A DNA stretch of 5,092 nucleotides, taken from NCBI GenBank assembly GCA_947461165.1, contig CANHJR010000116.1, positions 1 through 5,092 on the forward strand, read 5' to 3'. Under the pieces are notes generated by a model. It was not told the origin of the DNA. It saw only the letters and a list, made by a program, of their open reading frames with translations, and did no database searches. The first letter of the stretch is position 1; each line of letters starts with the position of its first letter. Shown in pieces: positions 1 to 5,092 of the stretch. A program made the translations under genes and the position numbers. The stretch is from Saprospirales bacterium (GTDB taxonomy: Bacteria; Bacteroidota; Bacteroidia; Chitinophagales; JADJOU01).

Positions 1-1
1 A

Positions 2-1594
2 GGACTAAGTTCTCAAGGTGCAACTAATGGTCAAGTGTTGAAGTTCAATGGAAGTACTTGGATACCATCCAATGACTCTGCGGGAGGCACTTATATTGCA
101 GATAATGGAATAACAATATCCGGCTCAAATATTAAATTAGGAGGCGCCTTGACCGGGCCAACGGTTATTACGACAACAGCAAGTAATAATTTAGCAATTC
201 CTGGACTCATTTCAGGATTTAGCAGCGATAGTATAGTGACCATAAATTCGACAAATAACATTTTGAATCGAATGTCAAGAAATAGACTAAATCATTGGTC
301 ACGTGACGCCAATAGTAACTTATCTTATAGCCTTGGTAAAGTATCTATTGGAACAGATACCAGCAATACCAAACTTTTTGTCGACCATGTGTCAACATCT
401 TTGGATACGTCTGTCTTCATTAGAACCTCCACTAGCTCACCAACTGGAAGTTTTGGATTCGTATCGACAAGCAATAGTACTGCATCCAATTCTAGTGTAG
501 CGGGAAGGTTTACCGCAAATGGTGCTGGAATAGTAAGTATTGGGGCACAAACCATTGCTACAAATACTGGTGGAATCACGGGCGCTTCTGCTGCAGCGCG
601 ATCTTCATTTAATAACACGAGACTTACTGGTGTTCAAGGAGAGGCTGATTCAACATCCAATTTATCATTTGGAGTCTTCGGCCAAGGCCATAATTTTGGT
701 GTAGCTGGTTTAGGAAACTTTTCAAGCACTAAATTTTTCACCACTATTGCTGCAAACTTTGCTGCAAAATATGGCGTTCTCGGATTAAATACTGGTTTCA
801 GTCCGCACGCTAGTCTTATGTCTGTCGGTGCATCTGGTCAGTCCGAAGTCGTTGGTGTGGCAAGCAACGTCGGTGTCCTCGCCACTTCAAGATCACAAGT
901 AGGTGTAGAAGAGTCGATCGGTGTATTTACGCGATGTCTAGGCGGAGATACTACACAAATAGGTCATCTCGTTTTCTTGGATTCGATTAGAAACAATCAA
1001 GTTGATAGGTTCTCGGGTGTGTTTATTGGTGGAAATTTTTTCACGAATAGCCCGACGACGATCAATGCCAACCTAAAAGTCGGAGGAACACTTACAAAAG
1101 CAGCTGGAACCTTTAAGATAGATCACCCGCAAGACCCTGAAAATAAGTTTTTGATTCATTCCTTTGTTGAAAGCCCGGATATGATGAATGTGTATAATGG
1201 TAACATTACTACTGATGTAAATGGGTATGCAACAGTGACGCTTCCGGACTATTTTAGCGCGTTAAATAAAGATTTCAGATACCAACTAACCGCCATAGGA
1301 TCATTTTCTCCCGTAATGATCAAAGAAAAAATTTCTAGTAACAACAGCTTTATTATTCAGTCAAAAGAACCAAATATCGAGATTAGTTGGCAAGTCACAG
1401 GAGTAAGAAAAGATCCATATGCAGAAAAACACAGAATCAAAGACGTCGTTGAAAAAGTTGGTGCTGAGAAAGGAAACTATATCCATCCAGAATTATACCA
1501 TCAGCCAATGGAAAAAGGTCTCTACAAGGGTCCACAAATACCTGGATCGAAGTTAAAAAGAGATATTTCTTCAATTCCGGTTGAAATCAAGTAA
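2..1594 (+). CDS. Repetitive fibre-like surface protein, 3' part of gene (5' end outside window)
   Basis: The frame is open from the left edge, so the gene is 5'-truncated. The GTG at 35 lies inside a conserved motif and is not a credible start. About 530 residues are visible. They begin with an ATNGQVLKFNGSTW motif (nt 20-61), which is common in secreted Bacteroidota proteins, followed by a stretch rich in Gly, Ser, Thr and Asn (ADNGITISG, LGGALTGPT, DSIVTINS). Eight GV-type turns (GVQG, GVFG, GVAG, GVLG, GVAS, GVLA, GVEE, GVFT) lie at nt 629-931. The last ~165 residues (nt ~1097-1594) form a distinct domain starting KIDHPQDPENKF, with HSFVESPDMMNVY, FRYQLTAIG and SWQVTGVRKDP. I remember this domain as the C-terminus of many uncharacterised secreted or fibre-like proteins. 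Neither a peptidase S74 chaperone domain nor a type IX sorting tail is evident. Low-complexity beta-rich composition suggests a cell-surface or appendage role, but the function is unknown. A terminator follows 26 bp after the stop. Confidence 0.85.
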   Translation, partial: GLSSQGATNGQVLKFNGSTWIPSNDSAGGTYIADNGITISGSNIKLGGALTGPTVITTTASNNLAIPGLISGFSSDSIVTINSTNNILNRMSRNRLNHWSRDANSNLSYSLGKVSIGTDTSNTKLFVDHVSTSLDTSVFIRTSTSSPTGSFGFVSTSNSTASNSSVAGRFTANGAGIVSIGAQTIATNTGGITGASAAARSSFNNTRLTGVQGEADSTSNLSFGVFGQGHNFGVAGLGNFSSTKFFTTIAANFAAKYGVLGLNTGFSPHASLMSVGASGQSEVVGVASNVGVLATSRSQVGVEESIGVFTRCLGGDTTQIGHLVFLDSIRNNQVDRFSGVFIGGNFFTNSPTTINANLKVGGTLTKAAGTFKIDHPQDPENKFLIHSFVESPDMMNVYNGNITTDVNGYATVTLPDYFSALNKDFRYQLTAIGSFSPVMIKEKISSNNSFIIQSKEPNIEISWQVTGVRKDPYAEKHRIKDVVEKVGAEKGNYIHPELYHQPMEKGLYKGPQIPGSKLKRDISSIPVEIK

Positions 1595-1619
1595 AAAGTA
1601 GATACATATTAAATTTGTG

Positions 1620-1657
1620 AAAAGCGAATGGCATTCAGTTGTCATTCGCTTTTTTTT
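1620..1657 (+). terminator. Rho-independent terminator after the surface-protein gene
   Basis: A perfect 11-bp inverted repeat is visible: AAAAGCGAATG (1620-1630) pairs with CATTCGCTTTT (1643-1653) around a 12-nt loop. A run of eight T residues covers 1650-1657. It begins 26 bp after the stop codon at 1594. The opposing strand also has an A-run before the stem, but no gene reads in from that side nearby, so the plus-strand role is the likely one. Confidence 0.9.
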
Positions 1658-1668
1658 GTTTAATTTTG
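1639..1668 (+). promoter_or_regulatory. Bacteroidota-type promoter for the thioesterase gene
   Basis: TAATTTTG at 1661-1668 matches the phylum's -7 consensus TAnnTTTG exactly. A TTG at 1639-1641 lies 19 bp upstream, which is an accepted spacing for the -33 element. Transcription would start near 1673, giving a leader of roughly 15 nt before the ATG at 1689. The -33 element lies in the loop and 3' side of the preceding terminator. The assignment rests on consensus matching only. Confidence 0.6.
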
Positions 1669-1688
1669 ACCCATAACAAAATTCGAAA

Positions 1689-2198
1689 ATGAAAAAAGTA
1701 AAGGAATCTTTCGCTCAAATGATGGAAATGGTATTGCCAAACGATACAAATGCGATACATAATTTGCGTGGTGGCAAGATTCTTCATTGGATGGATATTT
1801 GTTCTGCGATCAGTGCAGGTAGACACGCGGAGTCTGTTGTTGTGACCGTGAGTGTGGATCAGGTGAGCTTCGACAATCCTATCAAAATAGGTGATGTCGT
1901 GCATATTACAAGCTATGTGACCCGCGCATTTACTTCTTCTATGGAGGTGAAAATAGAAGTATGGGCCGAAAACCTGCCTACGAAGAACAAATATAAATGC
2001 AATAGTGCATACTATACGTTTGTAGCTTTGGATAGCAATGGAAAACCAAAGAAAGTGGAAGCATTAGATGCTGAAACAGAAGAAGAACGAAATGAATTCA
2101 ATGGTGCACAGCACCGAAGAGATATAAGACTATTTCTAGCGGGGAAATTAAAGTTTGAGGAAGCTGCTGGATTACAGCAGATATTCCGCCCTAGCTAA
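1689..2198 (+). CDS. Acyl-CoA thioesterase, hotdog fold (YciA/ACOT7-like)
   Basis: This 169-residue protein is likely a cytoplasmic enzyme that hydrolyses acyl-CoA to free fatty acid and CoA. It has the standard single-hotdog layout. PNDTNAIHNLRGG (residues 17-29) is the N-terminal loop motif. KILHWMDICSA (30-40) is the start of the long helix, with Asp36 at the position of the catalytic aspartate of YciA-type enzymes. VVTVSVDQVSFDNPIKIGDVV (51-71 region) is the conserved beta-strand and loop. The usual TNxxGxxFGG loop is altered here, with His24 and Arg27 in place of Gly and Phe; Asn21 and both GG glycines are kept. The C-terminal ~45 residues are charged and helical, as in relatives. The ATG at 1689 is preceded by an AT-rich leader without Shine-Dalgarno, usual in this phylum. 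It has its own promoter and stands alone. Acyl chain preference cannot be read from the sequence. Confidence 0.88.
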   Translation: MKKVKESFAQMMEMVLPNDTNAIHNLRGGKILHWMDICSAISAGRHAESVVVTVSVDQVSFDNPIKIGDVVHITSYVTRAFTSSMEVKIEVWAENLPTKNKYKCNSAYYTFVALDSNGKPKKVEALDAETEEERNEFNGAQHRRDIRLFLAGKLKFEEAAGLQQIFRPS

Positions 2199-2277
2199 AG
2201 AACAAAGATAAATAGTCCTTAACTCCAAATTCTTCAACAAAGGGTTGGACGAAAATAACTTGTAATTTCAGCAAGCA
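2199..2277. other. Short convergent intergenic gap
   Basis: This gap separates the ends of the thioesterase gene and the DUF6580 gene. I find no strong hairpin followed by a T-run on either strand. The only notable element is a minus-strand TATCTTTG at 2203-2210, discussed as a finding. Confidence 0.6.
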
Positions 2278-2859
2278 CTATGCAAGCCTGGCTTCTATGG
2301 CGTTGCTGTTCAACGAAAATTGCTTTTGAAAATAGGCGAAGAATCCAGACAGGACTGCAGTATACATTAGATTGCTGAACAATGTACCTTTCAAATATGG
2401 AATTCCAGCGATATAGCTTGTCATAAGTCCTCCAAAATTCTGCGGATACATGGTATTGCCAATCCAGCTTCCAAAATTCGTAATAATAAAGAAAATTGCT
2501 GTTGAACCTATAGCTCCAAAGATTACATTCGATACATTTACTTTCTTAAACAAGAATAAGCCATATACCGCTATAAGCAAATAGCTCATATATTGCCAAT
2601 AAAAGCCTTCATAAAACCAAGTGAAACTATTGTAATTATGAGCGTAGATCGTATTATTTATAAACAAATCACTCAACCACGTTGCAACCAATGGAATGAT
2701 GAACGCCTGCCATTTTTTGTAGAAATAAGCCGCTCCAAACAAAGCAATTGCACCAAATGGTGAAAAATTAGTCATATGTGGAATGAGCCTAGAGAATGCA
2801 GCCAAAAAGATGATCGCTACGAGTATACTTGTTCTTAAATTGATTTTTTTCGATGTCAT
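2278..2859 (-). CDS. DUF6580-type integral membrane protein, putative transport protein
   Basis: The protein has 193 residues and about six hydrophobic segments (roughly residues 9-25, 32-47, 50-66, 86-104, 109-128 and 158-177). This fits an inner-membrane protein. I recognise the pattern of the DUF6580 family: FSRLIPHMTNFSPFGAIALF (22-41), a short WLSD motif (61-64), NFGSW (128-132), a YP pair (138-139), GL (144-145) and a following aromatic/Pro stretch up to P154. The family has been labelled a putative transport protein. Its size and topology resemble S-components of ECF vitamin transporters, but that is inference and no substrate is visible. The ATG at 2859 is preceded by an AT-rich leader and followed by a basic N-terminus (MTSKKINLR) before the first helix. 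The gene lies 115 bp downstream of coaC on the same strand, so it may be read through or use its own weak promoter at 2909-2916. Confidence 0.82.
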   Translation of the reverse strand: MTSKKINLRTSILVAIIFLAAFSRLIPHMTNFSPFGAIALFGAAYFYKKWQAFIIPLVATWLSDLFINNTIYAHNYNSFTWFYEGFYWQYMSYLLIAVYGLFLFKKVNVSNVIFGAIGSTAIFFIITNFGSWIGNTMYPQNFGGLMTSYIAGIPYLKGTLFSNLMYTAVLSGFFAYFQKQFSLNSNAIEARLA

Positions 2860-2908
2860 TGTAACTATATGTTTAATTTAAGTTTTTTTCTATTGGATTT
2901 TCAGACCG

Positions 2909-2916
2909 TAAAGATA
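2909..2916 (-). promoter_or_regulatory. Possible -7 promoter box upstream of the DUF6580 gene
   Basis: Read on the minus strand this is TATCTTTA followed by C, one mismatch from TAnnTTTG. It lies about 50 bp before the ATG at 2859, a sensible distance. No TTG is found at the expected -33 spacing, so the call is weak. The 115-bp gap after coaC, much longer than the 10-11 bp gaps within the operon, makes a separate promoter plausible. Confidence 0.35.
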
Positions 2917-2974
2917 AGGAATCGGAATAAAATATGATTTTTGTATTTGAATTATTCTTGAATGCGGAATTGAT

Positions 2975-3520
2975 TTATTTGGATAAAAATTGACTCAGGA
3001 ACTGCAAAATATCCTCAACTTCTGCCATTCTTCCCTTTCCGTGAAGCCCACTCGCCAGTTCACCATCTCCAACAGGAATTATATGATTGCCATAACTGAT
3101 AATCTTTTGAATATTGGATTTTGTTGCAGGGTGTGCCCACATATCCAAATCCATTGAAGGAGCCCAAAAAACGGGGCATTTTGACGAAAGATAAACGGCT
3201 AACAATGCGGAGTCGCAAATGCCATTTGCAGCTTTTGCAAGGGTATTGGCAGAGGCAGGTGCGATGACAAATAGATCAGCCCATATACCGAGTTCAACAT
3301 GGTTTTGCCAAGAATGATTCATGTTTAAATCCGTAATGATTTCATTCTTGGACAGTGTGCTCAATGTGATACCTCCGACAAAGTCTAATGCAGACGATGT
3401 AGCAACTACCTTGACTGTAGCACCAGCCTTGACCAGCTCTCGAATAAGGAAGCAGGTTTTATAAGCCGCGATACTTCCTGTAATTCCTACAATTACTTTT
3501 TTACCTTCAAAAGCTCCCAT
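2975..3520 (-). CDS. coaC: Phosphopantothenoylcysteine decarboxylase, stand-alone CoaC
   Basis: This 181-residue flavoprotein (HFCD family) is predicted to decarboxylate 4'-phosphopantothenoylcysteine to 4'-phosphopantetheine, using FMN, in coenzyme A synthesis. Visible motifs are GITGSIAAYK (residues 12-21, FMN binding), NHVELGIWAD (73-82) with His74 matching the essential His of Dfp, APASANTLAK (87-96, the PASANT motif), APSMDLDMW (120-128) and GELASGLHGKGRM (153-165, the substrate-clamp region). Two catalytic positions differ from E. coli Dfp: Asp124 replaces the Asn of PxMNxxMW, and Ser157 aligns with the clamp Cys. I recall the Asp form as frequent in Bacteroidota, so this may be a lineage trait. 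The usual bacterial enzyme is a ~400-residue CoaBC fusion. Here the frame ends right after the CoaC domain and non-coding DNA follows, so CoaB must be encoded elsewhere. The start lies 11 bp after the end of rpoZ, indicating cotranscription. Confidence 0.88.
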   Translation of the reverse strand: MGAFEGKKVIVGITGSIAAYKTCFLIRELVKAGATVKVVATSSALDFVGGITLSTLSKNEIITDLNMNHSWQNHVELGIWADLFVIAPASANTLAKAANGICDSALLAVYLSSKCPVFWAPSMDLDMWAHPATKSNIQKIISYGNHIIPVGDGELASGLHGKGRMAEVEDILQFLSQFLSK

Positions 3521-3531
3521 AGGGATTGGTT

Positions 3532-3861
3532 TTATGCATCTAATTCTCTATACTCGAGATCACCTTCTAGAAACTCTTGAGTAGCAATCAATGTTGGATG
3601 AGCAAGTTTTTCATACTTTTTAGAAAGCTCAATTTGCTCACGACTTTCGGTGATTTCATCAATCTCATCGGTGATTTTTCGCATATCTTCTAGCTTAAAA
3701 TGAAGCTCTGACTTCAATTCGGTTGCTATTTGATTGGAACGCTTAGCTATGATAACAATGGATTGATACAAATTGCCCGTTGTTTCAAAGATCTCATCTA
3801 GGTTTTTCGTACCGATGTGAGTTTCCGTTGCCAATACTTGATAATCGTGAATTTTGCTCAT
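3532..3861 (-). CDS. rpoZ: DNA-directed RNA polymerase subunit omega, Bacteroidota type (Rpb6 fold)
   Basis: The product (109 residues) is the small omega subunit, which binds the beta' subunit and aids RNA polymerase assembly. The match is to the Bacteroidota branch of the Rpb6/omega family rather than to classical E. coli RpoZ. A TGNLYQSIVIIAKRSNQI segment (residues 28-45) corresponds to the conserved helix with the KR-SNQI signature. A charged helical stretch (46-80, ending EQIELSKKYE) follows, then the conserved HPTLIATQEFLEGDL (88-102), equivalent to the Rpb6 P-x-x-x-A-x-x-E motif. It is complete at the usual size. The ATG at 3861 lies 10 bp after the bamD stop, with an A-rich leader and no Shine-Dalgarno. 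Its place between bamD and coaC is, from memory, conserved in the phylum and supports the identification. Confidence 0.88.
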   Translation of the reverse strand: MSKIHDYQVLATETHIGTKNLDEIFETTGNLYQSIVIIAKRSNQIATELKSELHFKLEDMRKITDEIDEITESREQIELSKKYEKLAHPTLIATQEFLEGDLEYRELDA

Positions 3862-3871
3862 ATTTGATGTT

Positions 3872-4987
3872 TTATGATTTAATTTGTTCTGCTTTTTTAA
3901 ATAACTCTTCGGCTTGAATTAACTCCAAGCTTTTTGATTTGAATTTGGTGATAATTTGATAATAATTTGTTACAAAAGATTGATAGCTAGCTGCTTTTGA
4001 GTCTTTACCTTGAGCGTCTTCTAGTTGCAAATAATATGATTTCAAGATACCAAGATAGCATTTGTCCTCATAGTTCTGTATGGATGTTGGTTTTAATTTG
4101 ATCTCTGGACCAAAATCGGAATACAAACCTAAAGCTTGATGGAAATACAAAGGTCGCTCACTAATGATAAAGTAATTCATCGCATTCTTTAATGCCGTTT
4201 CGAGAATTTGAACTTTACAGTTCGAAACCATCGTTTTTACTTCATTGACATACTTGCTAGTTGGAAATCGATTGATGAACAAATTTCCTTCGTCAAGCGC
4301 CGTTTCAAAACGATCGGCTTGCTTGGTAAGAATACTTTTCTCGGCAAACTTGTAATACGACATACTAACCTTGTAGGAAAGATCTTCATATTCTCCAATA
4401 CTTGGATATTGAGTCAAAACATTTTTGTATGTGACTGCCGCGGCCCTATAGTTCCCCGTCTTATAGTACAAATTAGCAGCATCTAGGGCTTTTCGTTCTA
4501 TAATTCTTTTGAGCTGGTTGAGATGCTCTTCTGCCAACTCTACCATTGCACTTTTGGGATAATCAGTCAAAAACTTAGTGTAGTATTCTATTGCTTTCTC
4601 GGTGTCGCCTTGTTGAAGCTCTAATCTGGGGATTTCACTTTTATAGCATTCTGCAATTTTAAACGAAGCGACCTCTGCTTTGTAACTGCGAGGATATAAT
4701 TCGACAAAATTCTTGAAATGATATGCAGAAATCATATACTCCTTGGAATAGAAATAACTCTCTGCAAGCATAAAATACAATCTTTCTGCCGTATCTGTAC
4801 CTTTGTATTGCGACATAAGGTCCTCGATAATAGGCACTGCGTCCACGTGATTACCCTTATTGTAGAATTTCTGTAGGTAAGCGTATTTTACATTCTTGTC
4901 CTTCTGTTTCAAAACCCATTGGGCATCTTTACAGCTTTGGTTAAAAAAGAATGCAAAAGCAATTAAGAATAAAAGTGTTTTTTTCAT
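3872..4987 (-). CDS. bamD: Outer membrane protein assembly lipoprotein BamD
   Basis: This 371-residue protein is the predicted BamD (YfiO/ComL family), a periplasmic TPR lipoprotein that works with BamA in inserting beta-barrel proteins into the outer membrane. The N-terminus MKKTLLFLIAFAFFFNQSC is a lipoprotein-like signal with Cys19 as the probable lipidated residue; the -3 position is Asn rather than the usual aliphatic residue, so the lipobox is weak. TPR-like helical pairs follow at about residues 34-62, 66-99, 103-144 and 166-196. They carry typical endings such as FVELYPRSYKAEVASFKIAE, FLTDYPKSAMVELAEEHL and VLTQYPS, and FINRFPTSKYVNEV (237-250) continues the pattern. The C-terminal ~110 residues (about 260-371) are helical, charged and rich in Tyr and Lys. 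They make the protein much longer than E. coli BamD (~245). It is the first gene of the unit with rpoZ and coaC. Confidence 0.87.
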   Translation of the reverse strand: MKKTLLFLIAFAFFFNQSCKDAQWVLKQKDKNVKYAYLQKFYNKGNHVDAVPIIEDLMSQYKGTDTAERLYFMLAESYFYSKEYMISAYHFKNFVELYPRSYKAEVASFKIAECYKSEIPRLELQQGDTEKAIEYYTKFLTDYPKSAMVELAEEHLNQLKRIIERKALDAANLYYKTGNYRAAAVTYKNVLTQYPSIGEYEDLSYKVSMSYYKFAEKSILTKQADRFETALDEGNLFINRFPTSKYVNEVKTMVSNCKVQILETALKNAMNYFIISERPLYFHQALGLYSDFGPEIKLKPTSIQNYEDKCYLGILKSYYLQLEDAQGKDSKAASYQSFVTNYYQIITKFKSKSLELIQAEELFKKAEQIKS

Positions 4988-4997
4988 GTACAGCCCA

Positions 4998-5005
4998 CAA
5001 ATATA
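4998..5005 (-). promoter_or_regulatory. Candidate -7 promoter box for the bamD-rpoZ-coaC unit
   Basis: On the minus strand the sequence is TATATTTG, an exact match to TAnnTTTG. It ends only 10 bp before the bamD ATG at 4987, which implies a leader of about 6-8 nt. No TTG sits at the preferred 17-23 bp distance upstream; the nearest is at about 31 bp. The box is good but the full promoter is uncertain. Confidence 0.45.
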
Positions 5006-5092
5006 ACGCTTTTTCCCTTCTAAATTGGTAAAAAAGCAAAATAATCAGCTACATTCGTGCAAATTAACGCAGAACAAAGGTCATATTGATAT
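5006..5092. other. Non-coding edge upstream of bamD
   Basis: The remaining bases to the right edge are AT-rich. I see no gene start, hairpin or repeat in them. They may contain upstream promoter elements for bamD or the end of a neighbouring gene outside the window. Confidence 0.5.

Noticed and set aside
35..37. GTG as start of the surface-protein gene
   Set aside because: The frame stays open to the window edge, and the codon lies within the conserved ATNGQVLKFNGSTW motif, so the true start is upstream.
325..618. Minus-strand open frame of 97 codons inside the surface-protein gene, and a plus-strand one at 303-500
   Set aside because: Both lie in other frames of a well-supported gene, have no recognisable motifs, and are explained by its repetitive composition.
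1610..1617. TAAATTTG, a second -7-like box before the terminator
   Set aside because: The only upstream TTG is 26 bp away, and transcripts starting here would run straight into the terminator.
1635..1904. Minus-strand open frame of 89 codons overlapping the terminator and the thioesterase start
   Set aside because: It is antisense to a clear hotdog thioesterase, runs through the terminator and promoter, and resembles no known family.
2301..2315. Small hairpin CGTTG-5nt-CAACG near the end of the DUF6580 gene
   Set aside because: The stem is only 5 bp, lies within coding sequence, and has no T-run on either side, so it is unlikely to be a terminator.
2860..2974. Riboswitch or remnant of CoaB in the gap after coaC
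   Set aside because: No conserved riboswitch boxes or strong hairpins are visible. Translating the three minus-strand frames by eye gives stops and no CoaB motifs, so a simple frameshift does not explain the missing domain.
4208..4486. Plus-strand open frame of 92 codons inside bamD
   Set aside because: It is antisense to the TPR region of bamD and has no motif, promoter or plausible partner.

Overview
The window looks like chromosomal DNA from a member of the Bacteroidota. Four things support this. The bamD - rpoZ (Bacteroidota-type omega) - coaC gene order is, from memory, typical of the phylum. Promoter-like boxes fit the phylum's TAnnTTTG pattern. Start codons lack Shine-Dalgarno sequences and sit in AT-rich leaders. 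The left-hand gene encodes a surface-type protein with the ATNGQVLKFNGSTW motif and a long C-terminal domain that I know mainly from Bacteroidota and Planctomycetes. A family such as Saprospiraceae or a relative is plausible but cannot be fixed from this sequence.

Layout, left to right. Positions 2-1594 (+) hold the 3' part of a large repetitive, fibre-like surface protein whose start lies outside the window. A strong intrinsic terminator (1620-1657) follows. It overlaps a good promoter (1639-1668) for a hotdog-fold acyl-CoA thioesterase (1689-2198, +). After a short convergent gap, four genes lie on the minus strand, listed in transcription order. They are bamD (4987-3872, outer-membrane assembly lipoprotein), rpoZ (3861-3532, RNA polymerase omega), coaC (3520-2975, phosphopantothenoylcysteine decarboxylase) and, after a 115-bp gap, a DUF6580-type membrane protein (2859-2278). 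The first three are separated by only 10-11 bp and almost certainly form one transcription unit.

The minus-strand unit groups housekeeping functions: outer-membrane protein assembly, RNA polymerase and coenzyme A synthesis. The thioesterase hydrolyses acyl-CoA, so it touches the same cofactor pool, but it is transcribed separately and convergently. The most notable departures from expectation are these: coaC stands alone, without the CoaB synthetase domain normally fused to it; coaC has substitutions at two positions that are catalytic in E. coli Dfp; and the terminator and promoter are nested between the first two genes. I see no mobile element, CRISPR array, tRNA or rRNA, and no convincing evidence for a wholly new multi-gene system.
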